A program made the position numbers and the translations under genes. A stretch of 64,000 nucleotides of DNA, from positions 1 through 64,000 of the forward strand of contig RIBJ01000032.1 of the NCBI GenBank assembly GCA_003762715.1. The letters run 5' to 3'. Below the pieces are notes generated by a model. The model had not been told where the DNA came from. It saw nothing but the letters and a program-made list of their open reading frames with translations, and did not search any database. Source of the stretch: Muribaculaceae bacterium Isolate-104 (HZI) (lineage in GTDB: Bacteria > Bacteroidota > Bacteroidia > Bacteroidales > Muribaculaceae). Shown here piece after piece: positions 49,902 to 60,046 of the stretch (position 1 is its first letter; each line of letters opens with the position of its first letter).

Positions 49902-52900
49902 ATGTTTCATCAACTACGCAATTGGAGCACCAGACTGGCAACACTTCCCATGCTGCTGCTCACTCTGTGTGCGCTGACCGGGTGGAGCTTTACAGCTTCC
50001 GCTGCTCCGGCGCCTGATGCAACCACCGCAACAGGTGTGGTACTTGACCAGGACGACGAGCCTATGGCAGGTGCCTCTGTTATGGTGCTTGGCACAACGA
50101 ACGGCACTTCTACCGACATCGACGGCAAGTTTTCGCTTGCAAACGTCAAGACAGGTGCCTCTATCCGCATTTCTTATGTAGGCTGCAAGCCCGTGACCGT
50201 AAAATGGGAGGGCACTCCTCTTACCGTAAAGCTTGAAGACGACATCGAGTCGCTTGACGAAGTTGTCGTGGTGGGCTTCGGTGTTCAGAAGAAAGTAAAC
50301 CTTACCGGCGCGGTGTCTACCGTAAGCGGCAAAGAGATTTCGGCTCGTCCGGTCAACACTGTGGCTGACGCTCTCCAGGGCATGGCTGCAGGTCTTGATG
50401 TGCTTGGCGCTTCCCGTGGCGGACAGCTCGGCGCAGCGCGCTCCATGAACATCCGCGGTACAGGCTCTATCGGCTCAGGCTCTTCTGTAAGCCCCCTTGT
50501 GCTCATCGACGGCATGGAAGGCGACATCAACCAGCTCAACCCCGCCGATGTTGAAAACATCTCCATTCTTAAGGACGCTGCCGCTTCTTCAATCTACGGT
50601 AGCCGCGCCGCAGGCGGTGTGATTCTTGTCACAACCCGCTCAGGCAAAGAAGGCAAAGTGACCGTGAACTACAGCGACTCTTTCCGCTGGAGCCATGTAA
50701 CCCGCATGCCCAAAATGGCAAGCTCATGGCAGTGGGCAAACTATATGGAGGAGAGCGCCGAGGCTGCCGGCAGAATCTGGATGACCCAAGAGTATATCGA
50801 CAAACTCAAAAACCCCACCGGCGAGATGTTTGTCAACCCGCAGAACGGTATGTGGGCTGTGTGGGCTGAAGACCCCTCTATCATGCCGCTCGGCAACACC
50901 GACTGGCTTGACCTCCACTTCGGCAAGACCGGTTTCAGCCAGGAGCACAACATAAGCATGAACGGCGGTAACGACAAATACGACTTCTACTTCAGCGGCA
51001 ACCTCCTGAGCCAGGACGGTATTCTCCGCTACGGTGATGACAGCCAGCAACGCTACACCATCAACGCCAAAGTCAATGTCAACCTCACCAAATGGATGAA
51101 GTTCGGCTACAGCGCCCGCTGGTATCGCGGCAAGTACGACGCTCCCTCTTTCGTGAGCCAGTACGCGAGCGCTGAGCTTTACCACAACATCATGCGCTAC
51201 TGGCCCAACTTCCCCGCTTACGACCCTAACGGCAACCCCGTCAAGGAATCGTTCATCGATGCCATGCAGAACGGCGGCCGATTCAATAACTGGGAAGACA
51301 AACTCGACCAGCAGTTCGCATTCCGTTTCAACCCCCTCGAAGGTCTGAACATCAACGCGGAATTCAACTACCGCTCAACCCACACCAACACCAAGCGTGC
51401 AATCCAGCAGGCTTACAGCTACAAGCCCGACGGCACTCCCTATCCTGAAAACCCCAACGGCTATCCTTACGCCGCGGGCGGTGAAGGCTCATACCTCTAT
51501 ATGTACAACTACCGCTCAAACTACTTCAACCCCAACATCTACGGTGACTACAGCCGCACTTTCAACGATGTGCACAACTTCAAGCTCACCGCAGGTTTCC
51601 AGAGCGAATGGTATAACTATGAGAATTTCAGCGCAGCAAACAGCGGTATCGTGAACCGTCTGCCTTACCTGAGCATGACATCCGGCAAGGATGACAAATC
51701 TGTTTCCGGCGGCGAAGCCACATGGAGTACCGCCGGCTGGTTCGGACGTATCAACTACGACTACGACGGCCGCTACATGGTTGAAGGCAACATCCGCTAT
51801 GACGGATCTTCACGTTTCCGTCGCGGAAGCCGCTGGGTAACAAGCCCCTCTTTCTCTCTCGGTTGGAACGTAGCCCGCGAAAACTTCATGGAAAGCGCAC
51901 GCGGCACTCTCAACACCCTCAAGCTCCGCTACTCATGGGGTAAGCTGGGCAACCAGGACACAGACAACTGGTATCCCACATACTCAAACATGGGCTACAG
52001 CGTGGCTTCAAGCGCATGGCTCGTCAATGGAGCCCACGGCACAATAGCAAGCATGCCGGGACTCATATCCTCGACTCTTACATGGGAAAAGAACCGCACA
52101 TGGGACATAGGTCTTGACTGGGGTCTGTTCAACAACCGCTTCACCGGTACAATCGACTACTACAACCGCAAGACAATGGACATGGTAGGACCCGGCAAGA
52201 CAATGCCTAACGTTCTCGGTGCTTCATCGCCCAACACCAACAACCTGTCAATGACAGCCAGAGGCTGGGAGCTCACAGTAAGCTGGCGCGACCGCATCCA
52301 GGACTTCAGCTACGGCATCACCGCAAACCTCTACGACCACACTATCACTGTTGACGAATATCCCAACGAAAACTATGCTCTCGGTCAGTACTACAACGGC
52401 AGAAAGCTCGGTGAGATATGGGGTTACACCACAATAGGCATAGCAAAATCGCAGGCTGAGATGGACGCCCACCTCGACCGTCTTGACGAAAACTATAAGG
52501 CGACACACGGTGAATATCCTGCCACACGCCGCGCAGGTCAGAACTTCCTCGGTACAAACTGGGGTGCCGGTGACATAATGTATGCCGACCTAAACGGCGA
52601 CGGTGTCATCAACTACGGTCAGTACACCCTCAGCGACCACGGCGACTATTCTATCATTGGCAACAGCACTCCCCGCTACAGCTTCGGTCTCAACCTCGAC
52701 GCTCAGTGGAAAGGCTTTGACGTGAAGGTATTCTTCCAGGGCGTAGGCAAGCGCGACTACTGGGCAAGCGGCGCTCCTTTCTGGGGTGCTACAGGCATGG
52801 GCATGTGGCAGGCTCTCTGCCTTGAGGAACACCTCGACTACTTCCGTCCCGAAGACACCACAAGCCCCTTCGGTCCCAACCTCGACGCTTACTATCCCCG

Positions 52901-53195
52901 CGCAAACTGGGGCACAAGCAAAAACATCCAGACTCAGACCCGTTACCTGCAGAACGCTGCATACTGCAGCCTCAAGAATGTGACTGTGGGCTACACACTG
53001 CCTCAGGCTATCACCCGCAAGGCTTACATCGAGAACCTCCGTGTGTTCTTCTCCGGTGAAAACCTCGCGCAGATGACCAGCTTCACTAAAAACGGCGACC
53101 CCGAACTCATCGAAGCCTACAACAGCTCCTATGGTTTCGGCAAGGTATATCCCCTGCAGCGTGTATTCTCAGTAGGTCTTAATGTAACATTCTAA
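49902..53195 (+). CDS. SusC-family TonB-dependent outer-membrane transporter 2
   Basis: The 1097-residue protein has the same plan as SusC1: signal segment (TGWSFTASAAPAPDATTA), regulatory domain (TGVVLDQDDEPMAGASVM), LDEVVVVGFGVQKK, plug with NIRGTGSIGSGSSVSPLVL, and barrel ending FSVGLNVTF. The shared leader, start and plug sequences indicate a tandem duplication with SusC1. Divergent stretches in the loops may set different glycan specificity. susD2 follows after 13 nt. Confidence 0.95.
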   Translation: MFHQLRNWSTRLATLPMLLLTLCALTGWSFTASAAPAPDATTATGVVLDQDDEPMAGASVMVLGTTNGTSTDIDGKFSLANVKTGASIRISYVGCKPVTVKWEGTPLTVKLEDDIESLDEVVVVGFGVQKKVNLTGAVSTVSGKEISARPVNTVADALQGMAAGLDVLGASRGGQLGAARSMNIRGTGSIGSGSSVSPLVLIDGMEGDINQLNPADVENISILKDAAASSIYGSRAAGGVILVTTRSGKEGKVTVNYSDSFRWSHVTRMPKMASSWQWANYMEESAEAAGRIWMTQEYIDKLKNPTGEMFVNPQNGMWAVWAEDPSIMPLGNTDWLDLHFGKTGFSQEHNISMNGGNDKYDFYFSGNLLSQDGILRYGDDSQQRYTINAKVNVNLTKWMKFGYSARWYRGKYDAPSFVSQYASAELYHNIMRYWPNFPAYDPNGNPVKESFIDAMQNGGRFNNWEDKLDQQFAFRFNPLEGLNINAEFNYRSTHTNTKRAIQQAYSYKPDGTPYPENPNGYPYAAGGEGSYLYMYNYRSNYFNPNIYGDYSRTFNDVHNFKLTAGFQSEWYNYENFSAANSGIVNRLPYLSMTSGKDDKSVSGGEATWSTAGWFGRINYDYDGRYMVEGNIRYDGSSRFRRGSRWVTSPSFSLGWNVARENFMESARGTLNTLKLRYSWGKLGNQDTDNWYPTYSNMGYSVASSAWLVNGAHGTIASMPGLISSTLTWEKNRTWDIGLDWGLFNNRFTGTIDYYNRKTMDMVGPGKTMPNVLGASSPNTNNLSMTARGWELTVSWRDRIQDFSYGITANLYDHTITVDEYPNENYALGQYYNGRKLGEIWGYTTIGIAKSQAEMDAHLDRLDENYKATHGEYPATRRAGQNFLGTNWGAGDIMYADLNGDGVINYGQYTLSDHGDYSIIGNSTPRYSFGLNLDAQWKGFDVKVFFQGVGKRDYWASGAPFWGATGMGMWQALCLEEHLDYFRPEDTTSPFGPNLDAYYPRANWGTSKNIQTQTRYLQNAAYCSLKNVTVGYTLPQAITRKAYIENLRVFFSGENLAQMTSFTKNGDPELIEAYNSSYGFGKVYPLQRVFSVGLNVTF

Positions 53196-53208
53196 ATCAG
53201 ACGCAATT

Positions 53209-55251
53209 ATGAATAAATATATAATGGGGCTGCTGCTCGGCGCATCGTTTGCGGGACTCACCGCGTGCAACGATTTCCTCTCAGAGGAGCCGGTGGACAA
53301 AATCATCCCCGAAAATTTCTTCACTGATGCCGAAAACCTCAAGGCATACACCTTGAACTTCTATACAGTGCTCCCCAACCACAGCATGAGCGCATATAGT
53401 CTCGGCACATTCACTTCCGACAACGGTACCGACAATGTCGCTGCCTATACCGCATCCTCAAGATGGGCTCCCGGCGAATGGCGTGTAGGAACCGGCACAG
53501 ACAACTGGGGCTTCGGCAACATCCGTTCTCTGAACTTTTTCATTCAGAACGCTACTGAAAAACTTGAAAATAAGCAAATTACCGGCGACCCAAATACTAC
53601 CAGCCAGGCAATGGGCGAGGCTTACTTCTTCCGCGCATACGAGTACTACCGTTACTATGTGTCGGTCGGTGACTATCCCATTATCGACGAGGTTCTGCCC
53701 GAATCTGACCGCGACCTGCTCATCGAAAAGAGCAAACGCTATCCGCGCAACCAGGTTGCCCGTCATATCCTTGACGACCTCACAGCTGCCATCAACTATC
53801 TGCCCGAGACAAGCCCTTACGGCAACAACGGTCTGAACAAAGACTGCGCGCGCCTGCTCCGCAGCCGTGTGGCTCTCTTTGAAGGCACATGGCTCAAATA
53901 TCACAAAGGCACCGCGCTTGTGCCCGGCGGACCCAACTGGCCCGGCGATGCTTCTCTGCTCGGCAGCTTTGACATTGACTCTGAAATCAACTATTTCCTT
54001 GGCGAGGCAATGACCGATTCCAAGGCAGTGGCTGACAAATTTGCAAGCAATCTTACCAGAAACACCGACACCGACGAGGGCATGGCTCCCGGTCTGGAGG
54101 AAATCAACCCCTACTACTGCATGTTCTGCGCCATAGACATGAACGGCTTTGACGAAGTGCTTCTTTACAAGCGCTACAACTTCAGCCTGGGTCAGGTGAG
54201 CCAGATTCAGAACCAGTTCCAGGGCAACGGCGGCGGCTGTGGCTACACCCGTGGTCTTGTGCAGAGCTATGTGATGCGCAACGGTCTGCCTATCTATGCA
54301 GCCGGTTCAGGCTATGACCCCGCATGGGAAAACGACGGTATCAGCGCAACAATTAAGGACCGCGACTCCCGTATCAAAATCTTCATGAAGGGCGACAACT
54401 CTATAATAAGCTACGGTGTCGACGGTGTGACCCCCGCCTACTGGCGTATGGGCTGGCTCCTTGACGGTATCGAATCCACAAGCTCTGTTACCGGTTTCGC
54501 AATCAAGAAAGGTCAGGGCTACGACTTCAACCAGGGTTCGGCTAACCTCCGTTCAGAAACCGGCGCTATTGTGTTCCGTGCTGTAGAGGCTCTGCTCAAC
54601 TACATCGAGGCAAGTGTTGAACGCAACGGAAATGTTGACGGTGCTGCCGACGTTTACTGGCGCGCTATCCGCAACCGTGCGAAAGTCGACACCGACTACA
54701 TGATTACAGTCAATGCCACCAATATGGCTGAGGAAGCCAAAGGTGACTGGGGCGCTTACTCGAACAACCAGTTTGTGAGCCCGCTGCTGTACAATGTGCG
54801 CCGCGAACGCCGCAATGAGCTTGTGGCAGAAGGCTTCCGCCTTAACGACCTCCGCCGTTGGGCTGCTCTCGACCAGCTGATTGACAACCCCTATCAGATT
54901 GAGGGTATGAAGTACTGGGGCACAGTGTATGCCGACCTTGAAAGCGACATGTGTCTGACCTCTTATTCCGGCACCAAAATGGAGGCTACCGTAGCTACCG
55001 ACGGCACCGGCAACATGAGTTCTCCCACACTCAGCGCCTATGTGCGTCCCTACCAGATAAGCCAGGAAAACAACTATGTGTGGAACGGCTACACATTCAA
55101 CAAGGCTCACTATCTCAGCCCTATCGGTCACGAAGCTTTTGTGAACGCTGAGGCTGTTGACGGCGACATCTCAACAACCGTGATATATCAGAATCCGGGC
55201 TGGCCTATCGACGGCGGTCAGGGCTGTATCTCGGGTTTTAACTTCAGATAA
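53209..55251 (+). CDS. SusD/RagB-family surface glycan-binding lipoprotein 2
   Basis: The 680-residue lipoprotein (Cys20 in AGLTAC) is a paralogue of SusD1 of equal length, with FLSEEPVDKIIPENFFTD, EAYFFRAYEYYRYYVSVGDYP and the C-terminal NVRRERRNELVAEGFRLNDLRRWA. Surface exposure is expected. It is co-transcribed with susC2 and ends before a terminator, so the GH20 gene has its own promoter. Confidence 0.94.
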   Translation: MNKYIMGLLLGASFAGLTACNDFLSEEPVDKIIPENFFTDAENLKAYTLNFYTVLPNHSMSAYSLGTFTSDNGTDNVAAYTASSRWAPGEWRVGTGTDNWGFGNIRSLNFFIQNATEKLENKQITGDPNTTSQAMGEAYFFRAYEYYRYYVSVGDYPIIDEVLPESDRDLLIEKSKRYPRNQVARHILDDLTAAINYLPETSPYGNNGLNKDCARLLRSRVALFEGTWLKYHKGTALVPGGPNWPGDASLLGSFDIDSEINYFLGEAMTDSKAVADKFASNLTRNTDTDEGMAPGLEEINPYYCMFCAIDMNGFDEVLLYKRYNFSLGQVSQIQNQFQGNGGGCGYTRGLVQSYVMRNGLPIYAAGSGYDPAWENDGISATIKDRDSRIKIFMKGDNSIISYGVDGVTPAYWRMGWLLDGIESTSSVTGFAIKKGQGYDFNQGSANLRSETGAIVFRAVEALLNYIEASVERNGNVDGAADVYWRAIRNRAKVDTDYMITVNATNMAEEAKGDWGAYSNNQFVSPLLYNVRRERRNELVAEGFRLNDLRRWAALDQLIDNPYQIEGMKYWGTVYADLESDMCLTSYSGTKMEATVATDGTGNMSSPTLSAYVRPYQISQENNYVWNGYTFNKAHYLSPIGHEAFVNAEAVDGDISTTVIYQNPGWPIDGGQGCISGFNFR

Positions 55252-55288
55252 TGGTTAAAGATTAGGTTTATAATCTCTTTTCACAAGC

Positions 55289-55326
55289 AGGGTGGACCGG
55301 ATTTTTTTCGGTTCACCCTCTTTTTT
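55289..55326 (+). terminator. Intrinsic terminator of the susC2-susD2 operon
   Basis: AGGGTGgACCG pairs with CGGTtCACCCT, and CTTTTTTG follows. Confidence 0.88.
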
Positions 55327-55372
55327 GTCGACCTGTACCGGAATGCAGTCGGTATTAGTCGGATATTCTTCG

Positions 55373-55380
55373 TATATTTG
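55373..55380 (+). promoter_or_regulatory. -7 box (TATATTTG) of the GH20 gene
   Basis: TATATTTG lies 50 bp before the GH20 ATG, after the terminator. No -33 TTG is seen at 20 bp. Confidence 0.55.
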
Positions 55381-55430
55381 CGCTAAATAATTGTTTTTTA
55401 CCATTTAAATTAAATACCATTACCCGGTTC

Positions 55431-57746
55431 ATGAGAAAATTGAAACTAATGGCAGCTGCAGCACTGTGTGTCGCGGCTGTGGGTTGCTCGCCCCGTGGCG
55501 AAGTGACCGCGAACTACAGTGTGGTGCCCCTTCCGCAGCAGATTACTGCCGGCGAAGGCGAAGGCTTTGTGCTTGACTCCGGCACCAGAATCGCTTACCC
55601 CGAAGGCGACAGCGCGCTTATGCGCGACGCCGAGCTCCTTGCGCAGTATATCGGTCAGATGACCGGTCTGAATCCGGAACTGACTACCGAAACCGACGCA
55701 AAGGGTGTCATTGCGCTCGCCGCCGGATTGCAGAGCGAAAACGCCGAGGCGTATCAGCTTACAGTCACTCCCGAGGGCATATCCATTGACGGCGCCACCC
55801 CCGCAGGCACATTCTACGGTGTGCAGACCCTGCGCAAGGCTATCCCCGAGGCAGGCAAGAACAATGTCGTTTTTCCGGCTGTGACGATCACTGACGAACC
55901 CCGCTTCTCTTACCGCGGCGCTCACTTCGATGTGTCGCGCCACTTCTTCCCCGCCGACTCTGTGAAGAGCTTCATCGACATGCTCGCGCTTCACAACATC
56001 AACACCCTTCACTGGCACCTGACCGACGACCAGGGCTGGCGCATTGAAATCAAGAGCCTTCCCGAACTCACCGAAATAGGCTCAAAGCGCAAAGGCACTG
56101 TGATAGGTCACAACACCGGGGTGTACGACAGCATACCTTATGGCGGTTTCTACACCCAGGACGAGGCTCGTGACATCATAGCCTACGCCGCCGACCGTCA
56201 CATAACCGTTATCCCCGAAATAGACCTTCCCGGTCACATGCTCGGAGCCCTTACCGCCTATCCCAACCTCGGCTGCACCGGCGGTCCGTATGACGTGTGG
56301 CAGATATGGGGCGTGAGCGATGATGTGCTGTGCGCCGGCAATGACTCCACCTACAAGTTCATCGACACTGTTCTCGGCGAGATAGTGGAGCTTTTCCCCA
56401 GCGAGTACATCCATGTGGGCGGCGACGAATGCCCCAAGACCCGCTGGAAAGAGTGCGCCAAGTGCCAGGCAAAAGCCAAGGCGCTCGGATTGAAGGCCGA
56501 CTCTCACGGCACTGTCGAGGAGAAGTTACAGAGCCATATCATACACCACGCAAGCGATTTCCTCGCGTCAAAGGGTCGCAAGATGATTGGCTGGGACGAG
56601 ACGCTTGAAGGCGGTCTCGCACCCGGAGCCATTGTGATGAGCTGGCGCGGCGAAGCCGGCGGCATTGAGGCTGCAAAGCGTGGTCACGATGTAATCATGA
56701 CTCCCAACAACTACATGTACTTCGACTACTACCAGAGCCTTGACCGCGAGAATGAGCCCGAGGCCATCGGCGGATATGTGTCGGTGCAGAGAGTGTACAG
56801 CTATGAGCCCAAGCCCGAGGCGCTGACCGACGAGGAGGCGAAGCATATCATTGGAGTGCAGGCAAACCTCTGGACAGAGTACATACCCACATTCGCGCAG
56901 GTGCAGTACATGGAGCTGCCCCGCATGGCTGCCCTCGCAGAGGTGCAGTGGAGCAAGGCGCCCAAGGACTACAAGGTTTTCAGCTCACGTATGCCTCAGA
57001 TGTTCAACCACTACGATGCAAACGGCTACAACTACGCCACACACATGTTTAGCGTGGCAGGCAAACTCACCACCGACATGGAAAACCATGCCGTAACCCT
57101 TGAACTGTCTACAGTCGACGACGCTCCCATACACTACACCACCGACGGCACCGAACCCGGTGAATCGTCTCCGCTCTACACCGCCCCCGTTACTCTGAAT
57201 GAAACCGCTACAATCAAGGCTGTGGCAGTGCGTCCTTCCGGAAACAGCAATGTGTTTACCGACAGCATAACCTTCAACAAGGCTACAGCGCGCGAGGTTA
57301 CACTCCTTACCGAACCGCACCCGCGCTACAAGGCTGCCGGCGGCGTAACTCTCGTAGACGGCAAGTTCGGCACCAACGGCTATGGTAACGGCGACTGGAT
57401 TGGCTTTGCAGGCAACGACCTTGTGGCTGTAGTGGACCTCGGTGCCGACGAGCAGGTGAGCGAGGTGGCTGTGCGCACATGTGTGGCTACCGGCGACTGG
57501 GTGTTTGACGCAAGCGCTTTCGAGGTGGCTGTAAGCACCGACGGTAAAAATTTCAAAGTCGTGGCTTCGGAGACATATCCGGCAATGACAACAAGCTCCA
57601 ACGAAATATTCACCCATACACTGAAATTTGCTTCAGTAGACGCCCGCTATGTGCGTGTAACTGTAAAACCGGCTCAGATACCCTCATGGCATCCCGGCGC
57701 AGGAAAGCCCGGCTTTGTCTTTGTTGACGAGATAGAAATCAACTGA
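55431..57746 (+). CDS. GH20 beta-N-acetylhexosaminidase lipoprotein
   Basis: The 771-residue enzyme has a lipoprotein signal ending in AAVGC (Cys19) and a GH20 N-terminal beta-alpha domain (about 28-140). The TIM barrel carries the catalytic pair Asp332-Glu333 in HVGGDECPKTRW, with HWHLTDDQGWRIEI as an earlier signature and IGWDETLEGGLAPGAIVMSW later. The C-terminal part holds a chitobiase-like segment (HYTTDGTEPGESSPLY) and a discoidin-like carbohydrate-binding domain (about 640-770). It releases terminal GlcNAc or GalNAc, suiting mucin or N-glycan use, and probably serves the flanking SusCD systems. Confidence 0.95.
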   Translation: MRKLKLMAAAALCVAAVGCSPRGEVTANYSVVPLPQQITAGEGEGFVLDSGTRIAYPEGDSALMRDAELLAQYIGQMTGLNPELTTETDAKGVIALAAGLQSENAEAYQLTVTPEGISIDGATPAGTFYGVQTLRKAIPEAGKNNVVFPAVTITDEPRFSYRGAHFDVSRHFFPADSVKSFIDMLALHNINTLHWHLTDDQGWRIEIKSLPELTEIGSKRKGTVIGHNTGVYDSIPYGGFYTQDEARDIIAYAADRHITVIPEIDLPGHMLGALTAYPNLGCTGGPYDVWQIWGVSDDVLCAGNDSTYKFIDTVLGEIVELFPSEYIHVGGDECPKTRWKECAKCQAKAKALGLKADSHGTVEEKLQSHIIHHASDFLASKGRKMIGWDETLEGGLAPGAIVMSWRGEAGGIEAAKRGHDVIMTPNNYMYFDYYQSLDRENEPEAIGGYVSVQRVYSYEPKPEALTDEEAKHIIGVQANLWTEYIPTFAQVQYMELPRMAALAEVQWSKAPKDYKVFSSRMPQMFNHYDANGYNYATHMFSVAGKLTTDMENHAVTLELSTVDDAPIHYTTDGTEPGESSPLYTAPVTLNETATIKAVAVRPSGNSNVFTDSITFNKATAREVTLLTEPHPRYKAAGGVTLVDGKFGTNGYGNGDWIGFAGNDLVAVVDLGADEQVSEVAVRTCVATGDWVFDASAFEVAVSTDGKNFKVVASETYPAMTTSSNEIFTHTLKFASVDARYVRVTVKPAQIPSWHPGAGKPGFVFVDEIEIN

Positions 57747-57771
57747 CAGCCGTAAGACATATCACATAAAG

Positions 57772-57810
57772 GAAGGCGCGCACACCGGATACTCCGGAAT
57801 GCGCGCCTTC
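57772..57810. terminator. Stem-loop after the GH20 gene
   Basis: A perfect 10-bp stem GAAGGCGCGC/GCGCGCCTTC encloses a second small stem (CCGGA/TCCGG). The T-run is weak, so termination strength is uncertain. Confidence 0.6.
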
Positions 57811-57832
57811 TCTGTGCATATAAGGAAAAAGT

Positions 57833-57918
57833 AAAAGCTCCGCCTGCGTCAGTGAATGTCTGTTGACCTAATCCATTGTATGCGTTGATTATGATTTATG
57901 ACGCAGGACGGAGCTTTT
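57833..57918. repeat. Long inverted repeat between GH20 and susD3
   Basis: Arms 57833-57851 and 57899-57918 are complementary over 19 bp with one bulge (AAAAGCTCCG and CTGCGTCA parts); the loop is 47 nt. In minus orientation it is followed by TTTTTACTTTTT, so it can end the susC3-susD3 transcript, but the loop is long for a terminator. Confidence 0.6.
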
Positions 57919-57963
57919 GTGGTAGAGTCATCAAACTGACTCAATTTGTTGTTTCATGGTGCT

Positions 57964-60021
57964 TTATTTCAACGCCTTGGCACCTCCGGTGGTAGGCCAG
58001 TTGGGGTTCTGGTACATGTTGGATGTCTCTTCGAGACGGTCGGAGGATGCTGTGGTTATATCACCGTTGCCCAACGGGTACAGGTAGTATGCTTCTGTCC
58101 ATCCGAGGCCGTTGCGCAGTACGTTGGTAGAAGTCATGTTAATCTGGTAGGGACGGAGATATTTGCTGAGGTTCTTACCGGAAAGCATTGCCGAAGAGGA
58201 GCCGTCGGTGACGATGTTTTCAAAAGTCTTTACGGTATTGCCGCTGTTGTCGGTCTCAGAGTAGTCGTAGAGTTCGTCCCAGAAGTTACGTCCTTCGGGA
58301 ATCCACTTTTCGGTGAGCATGCGGTCGAAAGAACGCCAACGGATAAGGTCAGCCATGCGGAGACCCTCGTTGAAGGTTTCGGCAACGCGTTCGCGGCGGA
58401 TGTTGAAGAGCATCGGCGATACCTGAGTTGTGCCGGAGTAAACGCTCAGCTGGCTTTCCTGAGAAAGGTCAGTGGCGGCGATGGTTTTGGTGAAGTCGTC
58501 ATCGACACCGGCGCGCTGGCGCAGTCTCTTCCAGTAATCCTGTGCGGTAGCGTCAATAGAAGTGCCGCCGTTCTTTTCACATGAAGCCTCCATGTAGTTG
58601 AGCATGGCTTCGGCGATACGGAATATAGGGCATGCGTTTACGCAGAGAATCTGGTCGTGCCAAGTCTGAGACTGGTCGTAGGTCACATATTTGCGAGCCT
58701 GGTAGCCGGTCGGGTTGCGGCATTCGGTCAGCGGGTCAATGATTGTGCCGTAGCCGTACTTTTTGTTTTTGAGGGATTCACCGAATGCGGGGTCGGTAAC
58801 CTGAGTGGTGCTTTCGCCCCATACGAAGAGCTGGAGACGGTAGTCGCGGTTAGCCTTGACATCATCAACCATTTTGTCGCCTTGATAAAGGCTGCTTGCG
58901 TAGTAGGGGAGGCCGTCGGTCATGAGGAACCCGTCGACGAAATTGCGGGTCATGCCGGTACCGTCACCGATAATAGAGCGGTATGCGGCGTTGTGTTTCA
59001 CATTAAGACCTGCATTGTACTCTTTCCACAGAAGCACCTCCTCGCAGTTGGCGAGAGAAGCCTGGCTGTACATTTCAAAATAGGGGTTCCAGCCGGTTAT
59101 CTGACCGTATGCGGGTTCGAGAACCTTGTTGTTGGGGGTGAGCTGACGGTTGCCTACCGCAGCTTTGGCGGCAGCCATGGCTTCGTCAAGGAAGTACTCT
59201 ATCTCGCTGTCAATCTGGAATGTCTTGCCGGCGTTGTAGCTCATGTCTTTGCCGGGCCAGTTAGCGTCGCCGGGCACACGTCCGGAGCCTTTGTGATATT
59301 TTTCAAAGGTAGCTTCGAACAGAGCCACACGCGAAAGAAGCAGATTTGCCACTTCGCTGCTTATGCGCTGTCTGTTCCAGTGGTCGCGGTCATACATTTT
59401 TGCTGCGGCCGTCTTGAGGTCGGAAATGATGAAGCGTGCCACTTCGTTGCGGGGTGCGCGTTTTGAAGCCTCGACAATAGCGTCGTCGTCCACTTCGAGA
59501 ACTTCGGTTACAATGGGGAGGTCGCCGTACATGGCGAGAGCCCTGTAGTAGTTGAGGGCGCGGAAAAAGTAAGCCTCGCCGAGATAGTGGTCGATGTCAG
59601 TGGCGCTGCCGGTCACTTCTCCTTTTTCAACGTTCTCCTCCACCTTGTTGATGAAGTAGTTCCACACACGGATGTTGCCGTAATAGCCCTGAAGAGCCTT
59701 GCCTGTGGGAGTGAGCCAGTAGCCTTCGCCGAAATAGGTTGTGCTGCCGCTGAGAGGCAGGCAGATGTCAGTGTTTACGTCAGAGCGGTTCATGCCGCTG
59801 TTGTAGCTGGCGGTGTGGAACATCGCTCCGGAGAAAGGATTGTTGAGGTGATCGTTGATGTAGTTGTTGACATAAGCCTGCAACTGATCTGCCGACTTGT
59901 AGTAGTCCTCTGGTGTAATCTGAGTCACAGGACCGAGGTCAAGGGAGTCGTTACATGAAGAGAACATCACGGCTACGCCTGCGAACAGTCCGAATCCTAA
60001 TGATTTGATATATGGTTTCAT
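57964..60021 (-). CDS. SusD/RagB-family surface glycan-binding lipoprotein 3
   Basis: The 685-residue lipoprotein (Cys23 in VMFSSC) shows the SusD plan: LDLGPVTQITPEDYYKSADQ, EAYFFRALNYYRALAMYGDLP and the C-terminal NIRRERVAETFNEGLRMADLIRW. It is less similar to SusD1 and SusD2 than they are to each other. It follows susC3 by 25 nt and faces the GH20 gene. Confidence 0.94.
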   Translation of the reverse strand: MKPYIKSLGFGLFAGVAVMFSSCNDSLDLGPVTQITPEDYYKSADQLQAYVNNYINDHLNNPFSGAMFHTASYNSGMNRSDVNTDICLPLSGSTTYFGEGYWLTPTGKALQGYYGNIRVWNYFINKVEENVEKGEVTGSATDIDHYLGEAYFFRALNYYRALAMYGDLPIVTEVLEVDDDAIVEASKRAPRNEVARFIISDLKTAAAKMYDRDHWNRQRISSEVANLLLSRVALFEATFEKYHKGSGRVPGDANWPGKDMSYNAGKTFQIDSEIEYFLDEAMAAAKAAVGNRQLTPNNKVLEPAYGQITGWNPYFEMYSQASLANCEEVLLWKEYNAGLNVKHNAAYRSIIGDGTGMTRNFVDGFLMTDGLPYYASSLYQGDKMVDDVKANRDYRLQLFVWGESTTQVTDPAFGESLKNKKYGYGTIIDPLTECRNPTGYQARKYVTYDQSQTWHDQILCVNACPIFRIAEAMLNYMEASCEKNGGTSIDATAQDYWKRLRQRAGVDDDFTKTIAATDLSQESQLSVYSGTTQVSPMLFNIRRERVAETFNEGLRMADLIRWRSFDRMLTEKWIPEGRNFWDELYDYSETDNSGNTVKTFENIVTDGSSSAMLSGKNLSKYLRPYQINMTSTNVLRNGLGWTEAYYLYPLGNGDITTASSDRLEETSNMYQNPNWPTTGGAKALK

Positions 60022-60046
60022 GTTTTTGTTCTGTTATATATTAAAG

